Of a DNA stretch of 64,000 nucleotides, positions 41,701-51,593 are shown one piece after another. The notes beneath the pieces were generated by a model. The model was given only the letters and a program-made list of their open reading frames with translations. It searched no databases and was not told the origin of the DNA. The stretch comes from Strigamia acuminata (Eukaryota; Arthropoda; Chilopoda; Geophilomorpha; Linotaeniidae). The translations under genes and the position numbers were made by a program. Positions within the stretch are counted from its first letter, which is position 1, and each line of letters begins with the position of its first letter. The stretch covers positions 806,001 to 870,000 of the forward strand of contig OX442315.1 of the NCBI GenBank assembly GCA_949358305.1, in the 5' to 3' direction.

Positions 41701-43678
41701 AATCATCGATGAGAATGAGATAATAGTATGCCCCACCCAATGTTTGAACTGGAGCGGGGCCCCACACGTCTAAGTGCACTATTTCCAAAATACTTTTTGT
41801 CGTGATTCCAATTATTGGGGGAAAACTAGCACGTGTGCTCTTCGCCCTGGCGCAAAAGTCACACGTCGACAACTCCTTATTCGAGAGTTTCAGCCCAAAA
41901 ACATCAGTTGACTTTTCTAAACCCGCAATTCCCTTTGCATTTAAATGCCCTAAGCGGGAGTGCCAAATGTCCATAGTTTGGGCCTTGTCTTTCTCGTCAA
42001 AAGTTTTAACCCCATTAGTAGAATTGTTCCCATTCTCTGCTTTGTCTGCTTTGTTCTGCACAATTGAACTTGCCTCCTTAGAGGCATTGGCAGTCTTTGC
42101 CTTGATTTTATTTGAAACATTCGCTTGCGCATTAGTCATAACTTTCGCAGGCGCGTTGTTCGCAACACTCGCTTGCCCCTTTATCGCTGGTGCAGGTTTC
42201 CCTGACTCACTCGAATTTTGGGTTAATGCGTCCTTAAAACTAGGGTATGTTAGTATCGAATTTACAACTTCATCGCCTTTTATAAGCGGACTAGAAGACA
42301 CTGTCGCAGCCTGTTGCGCAGGTAATGCGGCAGTGTTCACAGGAGAAATACGACAATTGACCTTATACATCCGATCACTCGTGCGTTCCGCAGTGATGGA
42401 AGGGTCATCAATTTTGTCGTTATAAATAACCATTTTGCCATTTTTAATCATGGTTGTTGCCCCAGCTTCATCCGTGCAACCCAACGAAATCAAATTCTTC
42501 CTAAAGTTGGGTGCATAAAATACATTTTGCAATGTAAGTGCACGGGTGCGGGTTCCGTAAATCGATGTCAATGTCACATTTCCTATTCCTTCGATTCTCG
42601 ACTTTCCTTCTCCCTGTTGCACGTGGCCAGTTAATGGCTTGAAGTCGGAGAACCAGTCTTTGTTGAAGGAGAAATGGTCCGTCGCCCCTGTGTCGACGTA
42701 CCATTGCGAATCATAATTCGCGTGAGACACGTGGGAAGCCGGCACAGGGGGTTGTTGTTGAAGCCAAACCGCCGCTGAGTAATAAGAAACTGGAGAGTCA
42801 CTAAATATGTCAGCCTGAGTGACAGCGGCCTTTTGTTGGCCCCTTCCACGCCCCTTTCCACGTGGGTTGCCTCTAAACTGTCCAGTTTGGTTCCCTTTTG
42901 CAGGAAATTGCTGTTTCGGCGGAGTAGGGCATTCGCGGGCGAAGTGGCCCGTCCCACCGCAAGTAAAACAGATGCGTGGGCCGCCGGGTGCATTTCCACC
43001 ACGTCCGCGTTGTCTTCCGCCTTGGTTGAAGAAGGCACCAGTGTTCTCCAATGGCGCCTTGGAAGGCACGCCAAACTCGTCGGTTGTTACATGTAGGCGG
43101 TTGTATTCGCCTACCAGGCGTTCCTTGACCGCTGCTGCCGTGAACTCTGTGTCACCCCAGTGATAAACCGTCTGCTTGACCGGTTCGTATTGGGGTGGCA
43201 GCAGGTCAAGATATTGAAAGGCGTGAAACTCATCAGAAATTTGAATCTTGACATCTGCAAGCTGTACTACTTTCCGGTCAACACGTGCGGTGAAAACAAA
43301 CATCTCTTCGTTTTCATGCAACCGCATGTCCAAAAATTCCCTGCGAAGACGGGCTTTACGTGCCCGGGTCGTGGGCTGGTAGGCAGCTTTCAGTGCCTCC
43401 CACACCTCTTTAGCAGTGGCCTGGGCGACCGCCACGACCTGTTGGGCCTCGCCGCAAGCCAAACAAATGGTGGAGCGAGCCCTTTCTTCGCCTTTCTCAA
43501 AATCCCTTGTCTCTCGAAACGGTGATCCGGCCGGCGGCTCTTTCGTCTTGCCGGTCACGTGGCCCCAAACTCCGTACGATTGGAGAAGGAGCTGGACTTG
43601 TACGCTCCAAGTCGGGTAGTTGGTTCCGTCCAACTTTTTCACATCCTTATAATCATCATGGCGGTCATAGGACGCCAT
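38795..43678 (-). CDS. gag-pol: copia Gag-Pol polyprotein of element E (1627 aa)
   Basis: The start chosen is the ATG at 43678 (MASYDRHDDYK); the frame is open back to 43915, but that extension crosses the leader hairpin. Gag has a LDGTNYPTWSVQVQ segment typical of UBN2 copia Gags, then a CCHC knuckle CFTCGGTGHFAREC. The protease has WYVDTGATDH. The integrase region has IWHSRLGHLN, a CDFC pair, and catalytic LDVWG, TDNGGEF and NSVAERANRT blocks. The linker is Pro/Glu-rich. RT carries YVDD at 1312-1313 and RNase H VYTDASF with IMESEF. No stop or frameshift was seen. The protease has Thr in D-T-G, where A, B and F have Cys. The polyprotein stop lies only 8 bp before the polypurine tract. Confidence 0.94.
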   Translation of the reverse strand: MASYDRHDDYKDVKKLDGTNYPTWSVQVQLLLQSYGVWGHVTGKTKEPPAGSPFRETRDFEKGEERARSTICLACGEAQQVVAVAQATAKEVWEALKAAYQPTTRARKARLRREFLDMRLHENEEMFVFTARVDRKVVQLADVKIQISDEFHAFQYLDLLPPQYEPVKQTVYHWGDTEFTAAAVKERLVGEYNRLHVTTDEFGVPSKAPLENTGAFFNQGGRQRGRGGNAPGGPRICFTCGGTGHFARECPTPPKQQFPAKGNQTGQFRGNPRGKGRGRGQQKAAVTQADIFSDSPVSYYSAAVWLQQQPPVPASHVSHANYDSQWYVDTGATDHFSFNKDWFSDFKPLTGHVQQGEGKSRIEGIGNVTLTSIYGTRTRALTLQNVFYAPNFRKNLISLGCTDEAGATTMIKNGKMVIYNDKIDDPSITAERTSDRMYKVNCRISPVNTAALPAQQAATVSSSPLIKGDEVVNSILTYPSFKDALTQNSSESGKPAPAIKGQASVANNAPAKVMTNAQANVSNKIKAKTANASKEASSIVQNKADKAENGNNSTNGVKTFDEKDKAQTMDIWHSRLGHLNAKGIAGLEKSTDVFGLKLSNKELSTCDFCARAKSTRASFPPIIGITTKSILEIVHLDVWGPAPVQTLGGAYYYLILIDDFSRFMWIIIMKRKSDVLGHFKRWLLEVERTTSKKVKAIKTDNGGEFISRQWDAYVATIGLKCMRTNAYSPEMNSVAERANRTILNGTRALLFENKFPATLWAELAVSVVYLKNRFPHTGIGGKTPYSVFYDKKLSLRHVKCIGSLTYVHIPSQTRGGKLQDRAWAGALIGYAASTRGYRIWDPNKNQVFLSKHVKIFENNFWFELGTATSPELENDFDTSSSDSFNGSFSDDDSVAGDPIIQVAPGIPEVLEVPEIPEPPPAIQEVPQPVPQQKVKPALPTTPKPTLRPELRPVAKQAAQQPPLMPVEGNPILGDRDTGDEPVEEIGGAKGDDGNYFNIYPDNDGEPEIPPGIQTRRGSRSRKKQGNVMLHPELLPLNMAEWERRASVRKDGATAGQIDVVYITPLKDKIRSRVDIARWCDEEGYAYDATLFDFKTLEGDGEPLGFAGFCAVEPETYEEAMYHIKRPDWIKAMREEIDVFDERTVYKEVDKTTLDEGTTLLGSKWIYKMKRDHTGVIQRYRARLVAQGFKQKPGVDFTEVFSPVVNFVLVIVFFCTLVILKGWRDLHLDIKAAYLYGDLDTVQYMEIPKGYRTAHNKHKCWMLLKALYGLHQSGRMWYQVLHIRLLELGFQPLLGLNCVYALDNDAIVIFYVDDIVLFSKDDYVEQCVLKWLRESFEVVSLGPVTLLLGIEFDRSGGMIKIHQRKYIEKLCKAYGIDSCHRVKVPVTPGTMIQGVRTGEKVDTSFPYRSLVGSLLFIASRTRPDILFSVIVLSQYNETHSTRHVNMLLQVLRYLATTSNYSINLSNCKNENLTVYTDASFALDQDRRRSFGGHIVYMGGIPISWNCHKQSMTSLSIMESEFLAVVDGVKEVIWLERLYDAKIMFCLERNTPCVFADSQPAIQYCKNRIENRANKHIDVKLHFVRDWFEKGTFSIEHVSGELNVADILTKWLAKSRLNALCEYIFVIDK

Positions 43679-44153
43679 TTCGGGAAAATTTTCGACGAAA
43701 TCCGGTGAAAAAGCGAAGCACAAATCACACAAATCACGTAAAAATTCGTCGCACGGATGCACAATTCCCCCAAAAGTGAAGGCGAATAATGCACACAACC
43801 CGGGGAATCTCAATAAGTGAGATTGGAAAACCTTGACTAGCAATCCCCCAACTCTTCCGTTCGCGCCTCCTGGGGCCCGCGGGATGGTTGGGTGGCCGTG
43901 GATAAGCCTAGCCAAGAATACAGTGCTACGTGCCCGACTGGACGTAGGGTAGCACCGATTCTAACAAGGGAAAAAACAAAATCCTTAAAACTATACAAAG
44001 TTTCACGAGATAATAAATAAATCAAAAAATACACTTTTTCGGTGTTAAGATGGTAAAGTTGCGGCAAATTGCGGGTGCAAGGCGTCGCAATATGATCCTT
44101 CAAGGACGAAACGTTGCTCCCACGTCGTCTTACGCACGGAAAATGGGCTGTTG
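43679..44153 (-). other. 5' leader of copia E, Gag-proximal part
   Basis: It contains the conserved hairpin at 43832-43916 and a GTCCAGTCGGGCACG block upstream of it that also occurs in A. F is inserted at its right edge; TGTTG at 44149-44153 is the F target duplication. Confidence 0.75.
43832..43916 (-). ncRNA. conserved copia leader hairpin, copy in E
   Basis: The outer stem pairs CTTGGCTAG with CTAGTCAAG (one G-U), the inner stem CCCAAC with GTTGGG. The apical part has the palindrome CCCGCGGG followed by GGGCCC. It lies 154 nt before the Gag ATG and after a conserved TATTCT. Confidence 0.75.
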
Positions 44154-44706
44154 TGTAGCTCTGTGGCGCAATAAATGCACGATAAATCGTGCTGGAAGCG
44201 TGAAAATAACGTGCTCACGGCAATGCATGAGCTGGAAAAATTGCCGTGATGCGTAAACGCGAGTTCGGGTCTGTATTGGGCCAGAAAACGCGTGTACCAC
44301 ACTTATAAAGACGTGTGGCACATAAACTAATACTGATAATTAACAAAATACACTTTAATTCGAGAAAACTTACATAATTGATCCAAAAACCATTTGAAAA
44401 CATAGAGAAACACACTGGCTGTGTGCGCGGCCATTTGCAAAGTGCCAGAGACATCTGGTGGCCGAAAATAGAAACAATAAGTAGAAATACACACAGAATA
44501 GAGGATGCATGATGCCAGATGGATAAGACACATCTAAAAGGCATCATGCATTCCCTTTACACAGAAACTAAGGAAAAACATAAGAAACAATACTAAATTA
44601 CCCCGAATAAGAAAAGATAACCGATGGATAATAAAATAAACATTTCAAAGTCATTTCACATCGAAAAACGATTTAATTAGGTGAAAAGCGGTTCCAAAGT
44701 CCAACA
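44154..44706 (-). repeat. 3' LTR of copia F (553 bp)
   Basis: In element sense it starts TGTTGGACTTTGG and ends GAGCTACA. Confidence 0.94.
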
Positions 44707-44717
44707 ATTCCCTCCTT
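44707..44717 (-). promoter_or_regulatory. polypurine tract of copia F
   Basis: The minus strand reads AAGGAGGGAAT next to the 3' LTR. Confidence 0.75.
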
Positions 44718-44752
44718 CGATGTAAAATGTCGGTGTTGAATGATCGAAAAAG

Positions 44753-47700
44753 TTACTTCGAGACGAAAATGCGTGATAATAAATTCCGGAGGCGCTCTGA
44801 ACTGAGCCACTTGGTGAAAATGTCGGATACATTTATCTCACCCGGAATCTTGCGGAGTTCGAAACATCCGGCAATATGCCACTCACGAAGCCAGTGAAAC
44901 TTCACTCGAATATGTTTCGTTTTCGAGTTCTCGATGTCGTTGTTCGTGAACTGAATCGAGGCGAGGGCATCGGAAAATATGATCGGTTTCGATAATCGAC
45001 GTAAAGGCGGAAATACTCGATAAATACTGTCCAACCAGTATAATTCCTTGACGATTTCGACTAATGCCACAAACTCGGCTTCCATGGTGGAGCAAGCAAC
45101 ACTGGTCTGTTTTTTGCAGCTCCAGCCAATGGGCACACTTCCGATGTAGACAATGTATCCGCCGAATGATCTCGATGTAGCAATGTCGGAGGCCCAAGAG
45201 GCGTCTGTGCAACCCCATAGTTGACTCGAATCGCATTTCGAAAGTTCGATGGAATAATCACTCGTATTGGCCACATATCGAAGAACTTGAAGCAAACACT
45301 TAATGTGGCTTTGGTCGTAGCAGTTGTTGTACTGCGAGAGAGCGATGACCGAGTATAAGATATCGGGACGAGTGCGAGAAGCGAGAAAAAGTAATGATCC
45401 GATGAGCGACCGATACGGGAAATCCGGGAGATTGTCCAACGAGCCTTTCACGAGCGTGGTTCCCGGTGTGACAGGCACTTTAATGAGTGCATCGGACGAA
45501 ACATTAAACTTTTTGAGGAGTTTATCGATGTAATTGCGTTGAGTCATGAAGACTTTCCCGTCACGACGCTCGAATTCCACTCCGAGCAACTTGGTTATCG
45601 GGCCGAGGTTGACGATTTCGAACTTGCTCGTGATCAATGCAAGAATACGGTCTCGGATGTTCTCCGACGCGTAAAATAAAACGATGTCGTCAACGTAAAC
45701 TAACATGATGGCCGAATGTCCAAATGCGTAAACGCAATTACAAGCCGGAAATTTCTGGAATCCGAGTCCGGTTAACGTTTCATCGAGCTTTTGGTACCAC
45801 ATGCGCCCCGACTGATGAAGACCGTAAAGCGACTTGGTCAACAACCAGACGTTGTCGGGCGAGGAGCATGTGGCACCGGCGGGAATCCGCATGTAGATTT
45901 CGTGGTCGAGGTCGCCGTAGAGGTAGGCACATTTTACGTCGAGATGAGTATCCCTCCATCCCAACAAGACGACTAGAAGACAGAAGAAAAATCGGATGAG
46001 CACGAAGTTAACTACCGGACTAAAAACTTCATCGAAATCAACGCCCATTGTTTGGCGGAAACCTTGTGCGACAAGTCGGGCACGGTATCGATGAATTGTC
46101 CCGGTGGCGTCCGATTTTAACTTGAAAATCCACTTGCAACCTAGGACTGTCTTATCCGGTGGACGCGGAACCTCTTTGTAAACCTCGCGCTTCTTGAAAG
46201 TAGAAAGCTCCTCGTCGATTGCTTCGGTCCATTTCGGTGCTTCGGGCAATTTAACTGCTTCGGCATATGTGGCCGGTTCCCGAAAACACATGAAGACACG
46301 ATGAGGCGATGGTGGAACATAGGGCATGTGGTGTTCCAAATTGCCAAAAAAGAAAATAGACTCGTCATACGGTAGCCGATGTGCGAAACAATAAGCGGCG
46401 ATATCGTTCTGCGACCGCAAGCGGACACCGTGTTCCGGATAATAATAAACGTCGACCTTGATCTTTCCCGGGATTTGATCTTTCCGGAGATGTTCCTCTC
46501 TCCTCCATCCGCTGAAGGGCGAAACGCCGCCAATAAAACTCCAAGGGCAATGAAGAGCACGTAAAGGGGCCAAATTAGGCGTACCCGGAGCGGGAATAGG
46601 TAAGGCGGCCGCTTCGTCAAGAAGGTCGTCGTCAAAGTCAGAACCCTGTACAGACATCGCCGTGGTATCGTCAAGACATGGAAGAGTTGGGTAAGAGATC
46701 GAACGTCGCAGCTGGGGTAAACGCGTGGAACGTATGGTTGGAGAAAATTGGCCATGTCCTGCAACGGTCGCTGCAGTAACGGAGTCATCGGCAGCGGTCA
46801 CGGAGCCATCAGGAATAGCCTCACCATCCAGAGGCACGCTTGCAGCGGCGGACGGGGCAAATGAAGCGAAAGACGGAGCGGTCGAAGCGACAGACTGAGC
46901 ACGACTGATAATTCCATCATCGTCACTACTGCCGGCGGAAGAATCGTTATCCGAATCGCGACGTCGTCGAGGCCAAGGTTGAGTTGGGAAATTATCATGA
47001 AAAGTGACACGCGACGGGGTGTGGCCACGAGCAGGCTCCTCCATGGGTGGAGCATTGTCATCCGGATCCGGAACATAAAAGGGCGAGCGTTTAAAGTTCT
47101 GCCGTTCATCGATTTGGACGTGGACAGTTTCGGTGACAGTGTTCGTAGCCGGATTCAAAACACGATATCCTCGAGTTCCAGACGCGTAGCCGACGAGAAA
47201 TCCCTCCCAAGCTCGAGGGTCCAGTTTATTGCGTCCAGGTGCGGTGAAGTGCACCCAGCACTTGGAACCGATTTTACGAAAATGTCTGACGGAGAGAGCT
47301 CGCTGGCGCCACAAAATGTACGGGATTTCGTCGTTGAGCTTCGAATGTGGACTTCGGTTCTTGATGTACACGAATGTCACAGCAAGTTCGGCCCAAAGCG
47401 TATGCGGAAATCCGGTTTCGGATCTAACGGAGCGGAGATAATCGCCCATCGTCCGGTTCAGGCGTTCGGCGACTCCATTCATCTGTGGGCTCGCGGGGTT
47501 GGTCCGTTGCGCAACAATACCCTTGTCGGCGAGATAACGGTCAAAATCCCTTGAAATGAATTCTCCTCCACGGTCGGTACGAATCGTTTTGATCCGGCAA
47601 TCGGCTATACGTTCGACACGGGAAACAAAGTCTTTGAACGTAGCGAAAACATCGGATTTACGGGCAATCGGGAAAAGCCAGGCATACCTGGTGGCGTCGT

Positions 47701-49660
47701 CGATAATGGTGAAGGCGAAATTAGCGCCACCAATGGAAGGCAGTCTCGACGGGCCCCAGACGTCCATGTGAAGCAATTCAAGCGGTTTCGTGGTCGAAGG
47801 CGCGGAAATCGGCTTATGCGAAGCACGCGTAGACTTGGCGACACGGCACGTGTTGCATGAAAGTTCCTGTCGAACAGCAGCTGGATCAAGTCCGTAAACC
47901 TGGGAGTTAGCAGCCAAAGTCCGCATGGCTTTGGTGTGCAGGTGACCCAGTCTGCTGTGCCACAATCCCGTGGCATCCGCGACGTTGACCGACGTAGTAA
48001 CCGGTTTAGGAGGTGATGTTGCATTTGACTTAGCAACAGGAGGAGGTGATGTTGCGTTTGACTTGGCAACGGGAAGAGGAGAGGTGAGGGCATTGGAATA
48101 CATCCGGATCTGTTGAGGTTGGGATCCGGGAATGGGAGCAGGACTGGTAGGAAAAAGTGAAGGGACCAGTAAGGTGTTGGAGGAGACGGGCAAGCGGAAA
48201 TCGGTCATATTGTCAGCCGACTTCGTCTTAGCCTTGTTGGAAGACTTGGGCAATGCGGGAAAGTCCTCTTCCTTCGTCACTAGAGTGGTCGGTGTCGGAG
48301 TCGGAGGCAACGATGAAACGGGTGGAGAACTCGAAACATTAGTCGGAGCGGCGAATGGCGAGATAAGCCCATCCACGAAATAAAGTCCAGACTTCTGTTT
48401 CGCCCGAAGAACACTTAGTTTGATGTCCGTTTCATACGTATGCAATTCCGAGTTGTGAATGTGGATGTGATGTCCGCATTTATCAATCCGAGAAACCGAG
48501 ATTAAGTTGGCGCCGAAGTCAGGTGCGAATAAGACGTCGCGTAGCATTACGGTGCATTCGCAGCCATCGATGAGCGACTTGACCGGAACGTCACCTTTGC
48601 CTGTGACCTTCGAACTGCCTTGTCCTAACTCGATGTTAAACGGGACAACGGAAACAAAGTTCGTGAACCACGCTTTAACGTGCGACACGTGGTCGGTTGC
48701 GCCGCAATCAACGATCCATTCGTGGGATTGGAGGAAATGCACAGTCGGTGCTGTAACAACTGGTGGCGCAGACAAGAGGTACGCAGCATCACGTCGCGGG
48801 CGGGAAATTTCACGGCTTTGACCACCCGGTTGCTGAGAATTGGTTCCCTTTCGACGTCGGTTTTTGCTGCGAGATCGTCCTTGTAGTGCAGCTGCCGGTT
48901 GCTGTTCCTTCGATTGTCGGCGCGGAAGAGGGCATTTGTTCGCGTAGTGGCCCATCTGATCGCAATTGAAACAACAAATTTGCGATAGTGGACGAGGATT
49001 GCGAGATTGACTGCGGTTGCGATTGTCCGCGGCGAATGCCGACGTCTTCTTCGTATCGTGGTCGGATTTCGACTTCAAACGAAGGTATTCCGACAAGAGC
49101 TGTTCGGAGACTTTGGCCGGGGTAAAATTCGCCAACGGCCAATGGTAAATGGAGAACGTTGCCTGGTCGTAATCCGCTGGAAGAAAATCGAGGTACTGGT
49201 AGGCCTGATGTCGAGGGAGAATGTCCTCTCCGATGTCCTTCAATTGACGAACCATCAGGTCTACACGCCCCAGGAAATCGGGCATCTCCTCGTTCGGCTC
49301 CAGTTTCAATTGCAAGAACTGTCGGCGCATAGCTGCCTGACGGGCAAGTGAACTGGGGGCGTAGATCTTGGCGAGCATGTCCCATTGTTCCTTCGGTGTC
49401 TCGCAGCCATCGAGTGCCGACTGTTTGGCTTCGGATACCAAACAATAAATTGTTCCTAGGGCTCGTTCCTTCCGACGTTGATATTTGCGTTTCTCTTTAT
49501 CATCCGCCGTCTTCAGAAAATCCTCCTCGCCGTCTTCTGTGACGTGATGCCACAGGCCTTCACTTTTGAGCAACATCTTAACTGTTCGTTGCCATTGTTC
49601 GTAGTTGCCGGTCGTCAGGACCGGTACACGTCCCAACGTCGCTTCGGAAGCCTTTTGCAT
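44753..49660 (-). CDS. gag-pol: copia Gag-Pol polyprotein of element F (1635 aa)
   Basis: The start is the ATG giving MQKASEATLGRV, colinear with A; the frame also opens 66 nt upstream. Gag has GNYEQWQRTVKMLL near residue 20 and a CCHC knuckle at about 230 (CFNCDQMGHYANKC). The protease has WIVDCGATDH. The integrase region shows LWHSRLGHLH, CNTC, LLHMDVWG, TDRGGEF and NGVAERLNRT. A Ser/Asp/Ala-rich linker is followed by RT with YVDD (1324-1325) and RNase H with CTDASWAS and STMEAEF. There are no stops or frameshifts. It is the closest relative of A in this window and, with near-identical LTRs, a good candidate for an active copy. Confidence 0.95.
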   Translation of the reverse strand: MQKASEATLGRVPVLTTGNYEQWQRTVKMLLKSEGLWHHVTEDGEEDFLKTADDKEKRKYQRRKERALGTIYCLVSEAKQSALDGCETPKEQWDMLAKIYAPSSLARQAAMRRQFLQLKLEPNEEMPDFLGRVDLMVRQLKDIGEDILPRHQAYQYLDFLPADYDQATFSIYHWPLANFTPAKVSEQLLSEYLRLKSKSDHDTKKTSAFAADNRNRSQSRNPRPLSQICCFNCDQMGHYANKCPLPRRQSKEQQPAAALQGRSRSKNRRRKGTNSQQPGGQSREISRPRRDAAYLLSAPPVVTAPTVHFLQSHEWIVDCGATDHVSHVKAWFTNFVSVVPFNIELGQGSSKVTGKGDVPVKSLIDGCECTVMLRDVLFAPDFGANLISVSRIDKCGHHIHIHNSELHTYETDIKLSVLRAKQKSGLYFVDGLISPFAAPTNVSSSPPVSSLPPTPTPTTLVTKEEDFPALPKSSNKAKTKSADNMTDFRLPVSSNTLLVPSLFPTSPAPIPGSQPQQIRMYSNALTSPLPVAKSNATSPPPVAKSNATSPPKPVTTSVNVADATGLWHSRLGHLHTKAMRTLAANSQVYGLDPAAVRQELSCNTCRVAKSTRASHKPISAPSTTKPLELLHMDVWGPSRLPSIGGANFAFTIIDDATRYAWLFPIARKSDVFATFKDFVSRVERIADCRIKTIRTDRGGEFISRDFDRYLADKGIVAQRTNPASPQMNGVAERLNRTMGDYLRSVRSETGFPHTLWAELAVTFVYIKNRSPHSKLNDEIPYILWRQRALSVRHFRKIGSKCWVHFTAPGRNKLDPRAWEGFLVGYASGTRGYRVLNPATNTVTETVHVQIDERQNFKRSPFYVPDPDDNAPPMEEPARGHTPSRVTFHDNFPTQPWPRRRRDSDNDSSAGSSDDDGIISRAQSVASTAPSFASFAPSAAASVPLDGEAIPDGSVTAADDSVTAATVAGHGQFSPTIRSTRLPQLRRSISYPTLPCLDDTTAMSVQGSDFDDDLLDEAAALPIPAPGTPNLAPLRALHCPWSFIGGVSPFSGWRREEHLRKDQIPGKIKVDVYYYPEHGVRLRSQNDIAAYCFAHRLPYDESIFFFGNLEHHMPYVPPSPHRVFMCFREPATYAEAVKLPEAPKWTEAIDEELSTFKKREVYKEVPRPPDKTVLGCKWIFKLKSDATGTIHRYRARLVAQGFRQTMGVDFDEVFSPVVNFVLIRFFFCLLVVLLGWRDTHLDVKCAYLYGDLDHEIYMRIPAGATCSSPDNVWLLTKSLYGLHQSGRMWYQKLDETLTGLGFQKFPACNCVYAFGHSAIMLVYVDDIVLFYASENIRDRILALITSKFEIVNLGPITKLLGVEFERRDGKVFMTQRNYIDKLLKKFNVSSDALIKVPVTPGTTLVKGSLDNLPDFPYRSLIGSLLFLASRTRPDILYSVIALSQYNNCYDQSHIKCLLQVLRYVANTSDYSIELSKCDSSQLWGCTDASWASDIATSRSFGGYIVYIGSVPIGWSCKKQTSVACSTMEAEFVALVEIVKELYWLDSIYRVFPPLRRLSKPIIFSDALASIQFTNNDIENSKTKHIRVKFHWLREWHIAGCFELRKIPGEINVSDIFTKWLSSERLRNLLSRIFVSK

Positions 49661-50368
49661 GATTGCGGAGGAAAAATCGTCGAAAAATTTCCGAAAATCG
49701 AAGCACAATTGACGAAATTGAAGCACTTTTCACTCGAAGCACTCGAAGCACTACCGACGCACACACAAACGTTGTTCGAAGCGGAAAGACCTCGACGGGG
49801 AGCCAATGCTAAAATTGGCTTGAAAACCTTAGACAAGTGTCCCCCTAACGTCCTTTATGACCACCTGGGGCCGCGGGAATGTTAGGTGGCGCAGGGCTCA
49901 GCCTTGTCTAAGAATACAGTGACGCTTGCCCAGATTTGGACGAAGGGCGCCAAGGATTCTAATTGACCCACACCAAAAAACTTAAAACTAACAAATAAAT
50001 TCGAAATCTGAAATAAAAGGAAGGAGAAGTTGATGAATCTGTATGCACAGACGTCCCTGTGCACACCGCGCATAAAAAATGCGGAATTCTTCAAAAGATC
50101 GCCGACCGATTTCGAAAATCGGGAAAAAAATCGCCGTCCGATTGTGAAAATCGGGAAAAACTTCTGAAAAAAAATTCGCCGTACACCGGGGTACTAAGCG
50201 AGATGAAGTTCTATGTGGCCACACTGTACTCCGGGGTACAAAGTGTGTCGAGACATCGGAAATTCGGCGAAAAACTGGAAATAAACAAAAATTTCCGCAC
50301 AAATCGCGAAAAAATCGCGAAATTTACGGAAAATTAGTGAAAAAACGAGGCACTGGTGTCTTTCCAGG
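49661..50368 (-). other. 5' leader of copia F
   Basis: About 700 nt hold the conserved hairpin near the Gag end and, near the primer site, TCGCGAAATTT-type phrases like those in A and B. Confidence 0.7.
49828..49912 (-). ncRNA. conserved copia leader hairpin, copy in F
   Basis: The outer stem pairs CTTAGACAAG with CTTGTCTAAG (10 bp, perfect), the inner stem CCTAAC with GTTAGG. The palindrome CCGCGG lies in the apical region. It is 168 nt before the Gag ATG. Confidence 0.78.
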
Positions 50369-50380
50369 CCTCTGCTACCA
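50369..50380 (-). promoter_or_regulatory. primer binding site of copia F
   Basis: The minus strand reads TGGTAGCAGAGG, a 12-nt complement of the tRNA-iMet 3' end, two bases after the LTR. The match is shorter than in A and B. Confidence 0.85.
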
Positions 50381-50382
50381 CT

Positions 50383-50935
50383 TGTAGCACTGTGGCGCAA
50401 TAAATGCACGATAAATCGTGCTGGAAGCGTGAAAATAACGTGCTCACGGCAATGCATGAGCTGGAAAAATTGCCGTGATGCGTAAACGCGAGTTCGGGTC
50501 TGTATTGGGCCAGAAAACGCGTGTACCACACTTATAAAGACGTGTGGCACATAAACTAATACTGATAATTAACAAAATACACTTTAATTCGAGAAAACTT
50601 ACATAATTGATCCAAAAACCATTTGAAAACATAGAGAAACACACTGGCTGTGTGCGCGGCCATTTGCAAAGTGCCAGAGACATCTGGTGGCCGAAAATAG
50701 AAACAATAAGTAGAAATACACACAGAATAGAGGATGCATGATGCCAGATGGATAAGACACATCTAAAAGGCATCATGCATTCCCTTTACACAGAAACTAA
50801 GGAAAAACATAAGAAACAATACTAAATTACCCCGAATAAGAAAAGATAACCGATGGATAATAAAATAAACATTTCAAAGTCATTTCACATCGAAAAACGA
50901 TTTAATTAGGTGAAAAGCGGTTCCAAAGTCCAACA
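50383..50935 (-). repeat. 5' LTR of copia F (553 bp)
   Basis: It starts TGTTGGACTTTGG and ends GTGCTACA in element sense, one base different from the 3' LTR. Confidence 0.94.
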
Positions 50936-51578
50936 TGTTGTGCCGTCCGCGTGCACACTTCCGTGCGATCGCGGGAAAATCAACGTCGCGCTCGTCCGCG
51001 CCTTCGTGAGGTGAACTCCGGGGTTCAAATCACGGAAAATAATGCCTGCACACACGCTTATCGTGTGCAGGACTTCTCGGTGGCTACAGACCTCTCTGTA
51101 TGCTGTCAAAATCGTCGTTCGCGACGATAAATCCAAAAAGAAAATGGCCGCCGTCGCGAAAATCTTCCGTGATGGCGTCCAAACGTGCTTATTTCGCACA
51201 AAAACGACAAATAAAGTTCCTACCGTCGAAAAAGATCCTGTTGTGGGTGTAATTGACCACACAACACTGTTGAAAAATCCCACGAAGCGCTGGCATTCGC
51301 AGCCACTCGTAGAATCCAGAAAACACAAATCTCGACCGTCGTTTATTTGCACGACGTCGAGACGACGAAAAAAAACACTAATCCGCGACGAAATTGTCCG
51401 TAGATGCTCCGCCGATGCCAAGGAATCGTCCGCACACGTTGTCGCGACGATTCTGCGTTGAAATCCGCACCAAACACTCGTTTTTACGACGAGCTGGGCG
51501 GGCGCACACTCGGCGACTTCTCGTAGTCGCAAAATGGCCGTTTCTTCTCCAAAAACGTCGTTGCCAGATCGTTTTTAC
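50936..51578 (-). other. 5' leader of copia E, primer-site-proximal part
   Basis: About 640 nt of E leader are separated from the rest by F. Frames open on both strands (50906-51532 minus, 51042-51461 plus) show no domain. The whole E leader would be about 1.1 kb. Confidence 0.65.
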
Positions 51579-51590
51579 CCTCTGCTACCA
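51579..51590 (-). promoter_or_regulatory. primer binding site of copia E
   Basis: The minus strand reads TGGTAGCAGAGG three bases after the LTR, a tRNA-iMet complement of 12 nt. Confidence 0.85.
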
Positions 51591-51593
51591 CTT

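Larger units (their letters stand above)
44154..50935 (-). mobile_element. complete Ty1/copia element F
   Basis: It has 553-bp LTRs at 44154-44706 and 50383-50935, target duplication TGTTG (44149-44153 and 50936-50940), a tRNA-iMet primer site, a leader hairpin and an intact 1635-aa polyprotein. I saw one LTR difference (44160 versus 50389). It is inserted in the E leader and is therefore younger than E. Confidence 0.96.

Noticed and set aside
43679-43915. N-terminal extension of the E polyprotein from an upstream in-frame ATG
   Set aside because: It would begin inside the conserved leader hairpin and has no counterpart in A, B or F Gag.
50906-51532. 208-codon minus frame and 139-codon plus frame in the E leader
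   Set aside because: Both strands are open in CG-rich leader DNA, there is no domain, and the minus frame runs into the F LTR.
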